64,000 bases of DNA from Aureibacter tunicatorum (GTDB lineage Bacteria > Bacteroidota > Bacteroidia > Cytophagales > Cyclobacteriaceae): positions 558,001 through 622,000 of the forward strand of contig NZ_AP025305.1 of assembly GCF_036492635.1 (NCBI RefSeq), in the 5' to 3' direction. Shown piece by piece: positions 61,371 to 64,000 of this stretch. Under the pieces are notes generated by a model, which saw nothing but the letters and a program-made list of their open reading frames with translations, was not told where the DNA came from and did not search any database. Position 1 is the stretch's first letter. The number at the start of each line of letters is the position of its first letter. The position numbers and the translations under genes are program-made.

Positions 61371-61672
61371 ACTTTCATTCAAAACAACCCTAAATATAAG
61401 CCAATAATGATCGTGATCACAATTGATTAATGACAATCAAATGAAATATTTCTTTTTAATTAGCTATTTATTTTATAGTTTGTATATAATTTTTTAAATG
61501 TAATATTGTTAATTTATGAAATAAATTTTTATAATATGAGGATGGCTGATAGTGATGCAAATATTTTTTGTGACTGGCTTTGACTCATGGGGATTTTAGG
61601 ATTCTTGCGATTAGAGAATCCATGCAGGTGTGAATTAAGAGAATAAATAGGTAAAGAATAAAGGATAAACAG
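61371..61672. other. 302-base gene-free region between divergent genes
   Basis: Besides the M16 promoter it holds TTTG (61479-61482), 18 bases, TAATATTG (61501-61508), a one-mismatch promoter candidate for the basic repeat protein with a leader of about 160 bases. It also holds a perfect 7-bp hairpin GGATTCT/AGAATCC (61599-61621). A chance 15-codon ORF at 61536-61583 is not supported. Confidence 0.45.
61391..61422 (-). promoter_or_regulatory. promoter of the M16 peptidase, with palindrome
   Basis: On the minus strand TTG (61422-61420), 21 bases, TATATTTA (61398-61391), one mismatch to consensus. The spacer holds the palindrome GTGATCAC (61413-61420), a possible operator. Confidence 0.6.
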
Positions 61673-63376
61673 GTGTTGAATAAAGGTGTATTGGTTTCTA
61701 TAGGTAAGCGCATATGGAAACTCTCTGGCAAGGTTACGCTTTGGGCGTTTTTACTTTGTTTGGCGAGTTTATCCGCTATTGCTCAAAATCCAAGGCAAGT
61801 GGATGGCGGCAGCAAGAATGGGAAAGTAAAAGTAAATGACGCTAAGGTTAGGAAGAGTGAGCGAAAGTCAAGCAAGTCCGCTTCCAAAAAGAAAAAGACG
61901 AGCAAGAGAAATTACTTTCAAGGAGATGGAATAAGTCCAAAAGGACAAAAAATTCAGGCTGAAAGCTTGAAAAGTTATCCTAACAGAGATAAATACAGCC
62001 CTAAAAAGCAAAGATTATTAAGTACTGCTCAAAAAGAAAGCAGGGCAAAAAAAGGAGATCGAAGAAGCACAAGATCAGCGATGAAGAAGGAGCCTAAGGC
62101 CAAGTTTTACGCATCGCCGAATAAGATGAACAAGGCTGGCGGAAAAAAGATCAAGTCTGTGAATACATACAGAGCTGACAAAAATGCCCAAACGGCAGGA
62201 ATGAAAAAATACAAGCCTAAAGGAGCCAAGCATTATACCGCTCAAAATAATTTCAAATCCGCTCGAGTAAAGTTATTGTCTGCTAGAGACTCTAGAAGAA
62301 GAGATAAAAAGAATATTAACAAGCCTGCGAATTATCCTGAATATAAATCGCAAAGAATATCAGCAAGACAGGTGAATAACGCGGGAATGAAGAGAATTAA
62401 AACGGCGAATACTTTCCGAAATGCGAGATTGGCTTCTGGTTATTCTGGCAATATCAAATATGTGCCAGCGAGTAAAAGGAAGTATCCAAATCGTGATAAG
62501 TATAATCCTCCTAGACACTTTAGCAAGCCTTACACAAGCAAAGATTATTTCAATATGACTCGCAAGATGAAGTCAGTAGGAATGTATAAGACCAGCAATA
62601 AGGTAAAGTCGTACAAATTGGCTTCGAAAAAAGTTGATCGCGCGGGCTTGTATTTGGGTAGTCCGAGGACATCTAGGGATATGGAAAGAGATTTCATGGC
62701 CAATGCTATGCGCATGCATAAGAAATATTATAAAGCGTATAGGCTAAGCCCTGGTATGGTGAAAGATAATACTGTGAGCAGAAAGTTGATGGTAAAAGGC
62801 GTGAGCAAGAAACAAAAATCCGCCAATCACAAGGCTTTTGCTAAGCGAATGGATAGACAAGGCTTGTATTTGGGAAGACCAAGAACTTCCATGGAAATGG
62901 AAATAGATCTTATGCGAGCGGCTATTCGTCAGCATAAAATCATGTACAAGGGCTATAGCAAGCAACATTCCATGAACCAAATGGTAAGAACGGAGAATGC
63001 TATGCAAAAAGTCGGGTTGTACAAACGAAAAAACAAGGCGTCTTACTATCAAAATTTCTCAAACACCTTGGCGAATTTCAAAGGAAGCGTGAAAGTGCCG
63101 CTTGTTTCCAAAAGGAAAAGCATGGAAAGAAACAATGATGCCAAGCACGCTGAGTTTGTGGATAAATACAAACGATTTAAAGTAGTGAATAAGCAAGCTC
63201 ATTATGCTGCTTTTGCTCGAAAGATGGAAAAGTCAGGAAGAACCGTGAAGACGAGCAAAGTACAACTTTGGGTGGATAAAATATTGAATACTATGGCTCC
63301 TGATAAGAAAAAATCAAAAGTAGTGGTGCCAAAAAGAAAATACGATTCAAAAGAGTACAAAATTTGGAATGACTGA
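61673..63376 (+). CDS. secreted, extremely basic repeat protein of unknown function
   Basis: 567 residues. Signal peptide to about residue 38 (AIAQ), then a lysine/arginine-rich, tyrosine-containing chain of strongly positive charge. A loose ~20-residue motif, roughly K-M-x3-G-(L/M/G)-(Y/K), recurs at least seven times (KMNKAGGKK, QVNNAGMKR, KMKSVGMYK, KVDRAGLYLG, RMDRQGLYLG, AMQKVGLYK, KMEKSGR). One long pair of repeats shares GLYLG-x-PRTS-x-(D/E)ME. YPNRDKY occurs twice. The start is GTG; no ATG is available. ytxJ follows after 3 bases. Function is unknown; binding to acidic polymers outside the cell (DNA, polysaccharide) is a guess. Confidence 0.7.
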   Translation: MLNKGVLVSIGKRIWKLSGKVTLWAFLLCLASLSAIAQNPRQVDGGSKNGKVKVNDAKVRKSERKSSKSASKKKKTSKRNYFQGDGISPKGQKIQAESLKSYPNRDKYSPKKQRLLSTAQKESRAKKGDRRSTRSAMKKEPKAKFYASPNKMNKAGGKKIKSVNTYRADKNAQTAGMKKYKPKGAKHYTAQNNFKSARVKLLSARDSRRRDKKNINKPANYPEYKSQRISARQVNNAGMKRIKTANTFRNARLASGYSGNIKYVPASKRKYPNRDKYNPPRHFSKPYTSKDYFNMTRKMKSVGMYKTSNKVKSYKLASKKVDRAGLYLGSPRTSRDMERDFMANAMRMHKKYYKAYRLSPGMVKDNTVSRKLMVKGVSKKQKSANHKAFAKRMDRQGLYLGRPRTSMEMEIDLMRAAIRQHKIMYKGYSKQHSMNQMVRTENAMQKVGLYKRKNKASYYQNFSNTLANFKGSVKVPLVSKRKSMERNNDAKHAEFVDKYKRFKVVNKQAHYAAFARKMEKSGRTVKTSKVQLWVDKILNTMAPDKKKSKVVVPKRKYDSKEYKIWND

Positions 63377-63379
63377 TAT

Positions 63380-63715
63380 ATGAATTGGAATGAATTGGAA
63401 ACTTCAGAACAACTTAAAGTAGCCTTAGAGTTGTCAGAGAAACAACCAGTGATGTTGTTCAAACATAGTACACGATGCCCTATTAGTTCTATGGCTCTAA
63501 AAAGAATGGAATCAGGTTGGGATGAGGCAAAGGCAGGAGATTTGCAACCTTACTTTCTTAATTTGATTATGCATCGAGAAGTGAGCAATGAGATAGAGCA
63601 TAGGTTAGGCGTCAGACACGAATCTCCACAAGTTTTGTTGATCAAGAGTAAGAAGTGCGTTTACAATGCTTCTCATGATGCAATAAGCTTTGGCAAAGTG
63701 ATTGAAAATATTTGA
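63380..63715 (+). CDS. ytxJ: bacilliredoxin-like thiol protein YtxJ
   Basis: 111 residues. Thioredoxin-like fold of the YtxJ (DUF2847) family with a monothiol-type active site RCPISSMA (C33). In Firmicutes and Bacteroidota such proteins remove bacillithiol from oxidised proteins. The C-terminal half HRLGVRHESPQVLLIK has the cis-proline region. Cytosolic. It is 3 bases after the basic repeat protein gene and likely co-transcribed, although the two work in different compartments. Confidence 0.88.
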   Translation: MNWNELETSEQLKVALELSEKQPVMLFKHSTRCPISSMALKRMESGWDEAKAGDLQPYFLNLIMHREVSNEIEHRLGVRHESPQVLLIKSKKCVYNASHDAISFGKVIENI

Positions 63716-63781
63716 CGATTCCCAAACATTCGACTCCTGAGATTATTAAAGTATTATCACATAATTAAAATATGATATTTT

Positions 63782-64000
63782 ATGAAATTTAGACTTCTAA
63801 AAGCGGCATTAATATTTGTGGCAATACTTGTAAGCAATATTGACTCAAAAGCTCAAGAAACTATTGATTATGACTACAGTTCAGAGTTCATTTGGGGAAT
63901 TACAAAAGCGACAAACAGCGGGCTGATAGGAGGTTTTGTGTTAAGATATGGAAGAGCTGTTGATGATAATAAGTATCAACATTTTGGATTGGAATTGGTG
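63782..64000 (+). CDS. outer-membrane barrel protein, truncated by the window end
   Basis: 73 codons are visible. Signal peptide ending SKAQ (~25), then SSEFIWGITKATNSGLIGGFVLRYGRA, the first strands of a barrel-type outer-membrane protein. The rest lies beyond the window. It follows ytxJ by 66 bases. Confidence 0.65.
   Translation, partial: MKFRLLKAALIFVAILVSNIDSKAQETIDYDYSSEFIWGITKATNSGLIGGFVLRYGRAVDDNKYQHFGLELV

Noticed and set aside
61371-61436. 22-residue N-terminal extension of the M16 peptidase
   Set aside because: It lies upstream of the predicted promoter, and the family N-terminus fits ATG 61370.
61536-61583. 15-codon ORF upstream of the basic repeat protein
   Set aside because: No ribosome-binding context, no conservation evidence; likely chance.

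Overview
The window is a chromosomal segment of a Bacteroidota bacterium, most likely of the Cytophagales/Cytophagia side. The signs are promoters of the TTTG / TAnnTTTG type, almost no Shine-Dalgarno sequences, a type IX secretion (T9SS) C-terminal sorting domain, a DUF3467 gene directly after rpoC, the order tuf-secE-nusG-rplKAJL-rpoBC, rpsJ attached to the str operon, rplQ followed by carA and eno, and a bacilliredoxin (YtxJ). The genus cannot be fixed from the sequence alone. No IS element, prophage, CRISPR array or clear island is visible.

Layout. 1-8.1 kb: a radical SAM protein, fumarase (fumC), a secreted coiled-coil/SPOR-like protein, a tandem array of six identical tRNA-Phe(GAA) genes on the minus strand, a membrane Fe-S/CCG-domain redox pair with a small conserved partner, and aspartate-semialdehyde dehydrogenase (asd, minus). 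8.2-15.2 kb: a very large secreted lamin-tail-domain protein and an M1 aminopeptidase lipoprotein. 15.3-46.6 kb: the translation/transcription block, with tRNA-Tyr, tRNA-Gly, tRNA-Thr and tuf; then secE-nusG-rplKAJL-rpoBC-DUF3467; then rpsL-rpsG-fusA-rpsJ; then the S10/spc/alpha cluster from rplC to rplQ, including secY, map, infA, rpmJ and rpoA. 46.7-49.1 kb: carA and eno. 49.3-55.2 kb: divIC/ftsB-like, an outer-membrane barrel protein, an Ldh-family dehydrogenase and a Ppx/GppA phosphatase (both minus), rdgB-udk-trkA, and a glutathione peroxidase. 55.5-64 kb: a TRL-like lipoprotein with two unknown envelope proteins, an M43 metalloprotease with PKD, CUB and T9SS domains, an M16 peptidase (minus), an extremely basic repeat-containing secreted protein, YtxJ, and the start of an outer-membrane protein cut by the window end.

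Regulation read from the sequence. Six promoters for stable RNA or ribosomal genes (tRNA-Phe array, tRNA-Tyr/tuf, secE, rpsL, rplC, rpsH) have a full TAnnTTTG box followed by a shared C-rich stretch, TAnnTTTGC-R-N-Y-C-Y. Promoter candidates for other genes have a T and an A/T-rich stretch at that place. Inverted repeats overlap or adjoin the four ribosomal-protein promoters. The most striking is a 17-bp-arm inverted repeat that spans exactly the -33 to -7 region of the rpsL promoter. A tRNA-like remnant with an intact T-arm lies between tuf and secE.

Most of the window is conserved housekeeping DNA. The best candidates for something new are the six-copy tRNA-Phe array, the extended promoter class with its dyads, the tRNA remnant before secE, and the lysine/arginine-rich repeat protein at 61.7-63.4 kb. 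All assignments come from reading the sequence; no database search was run.
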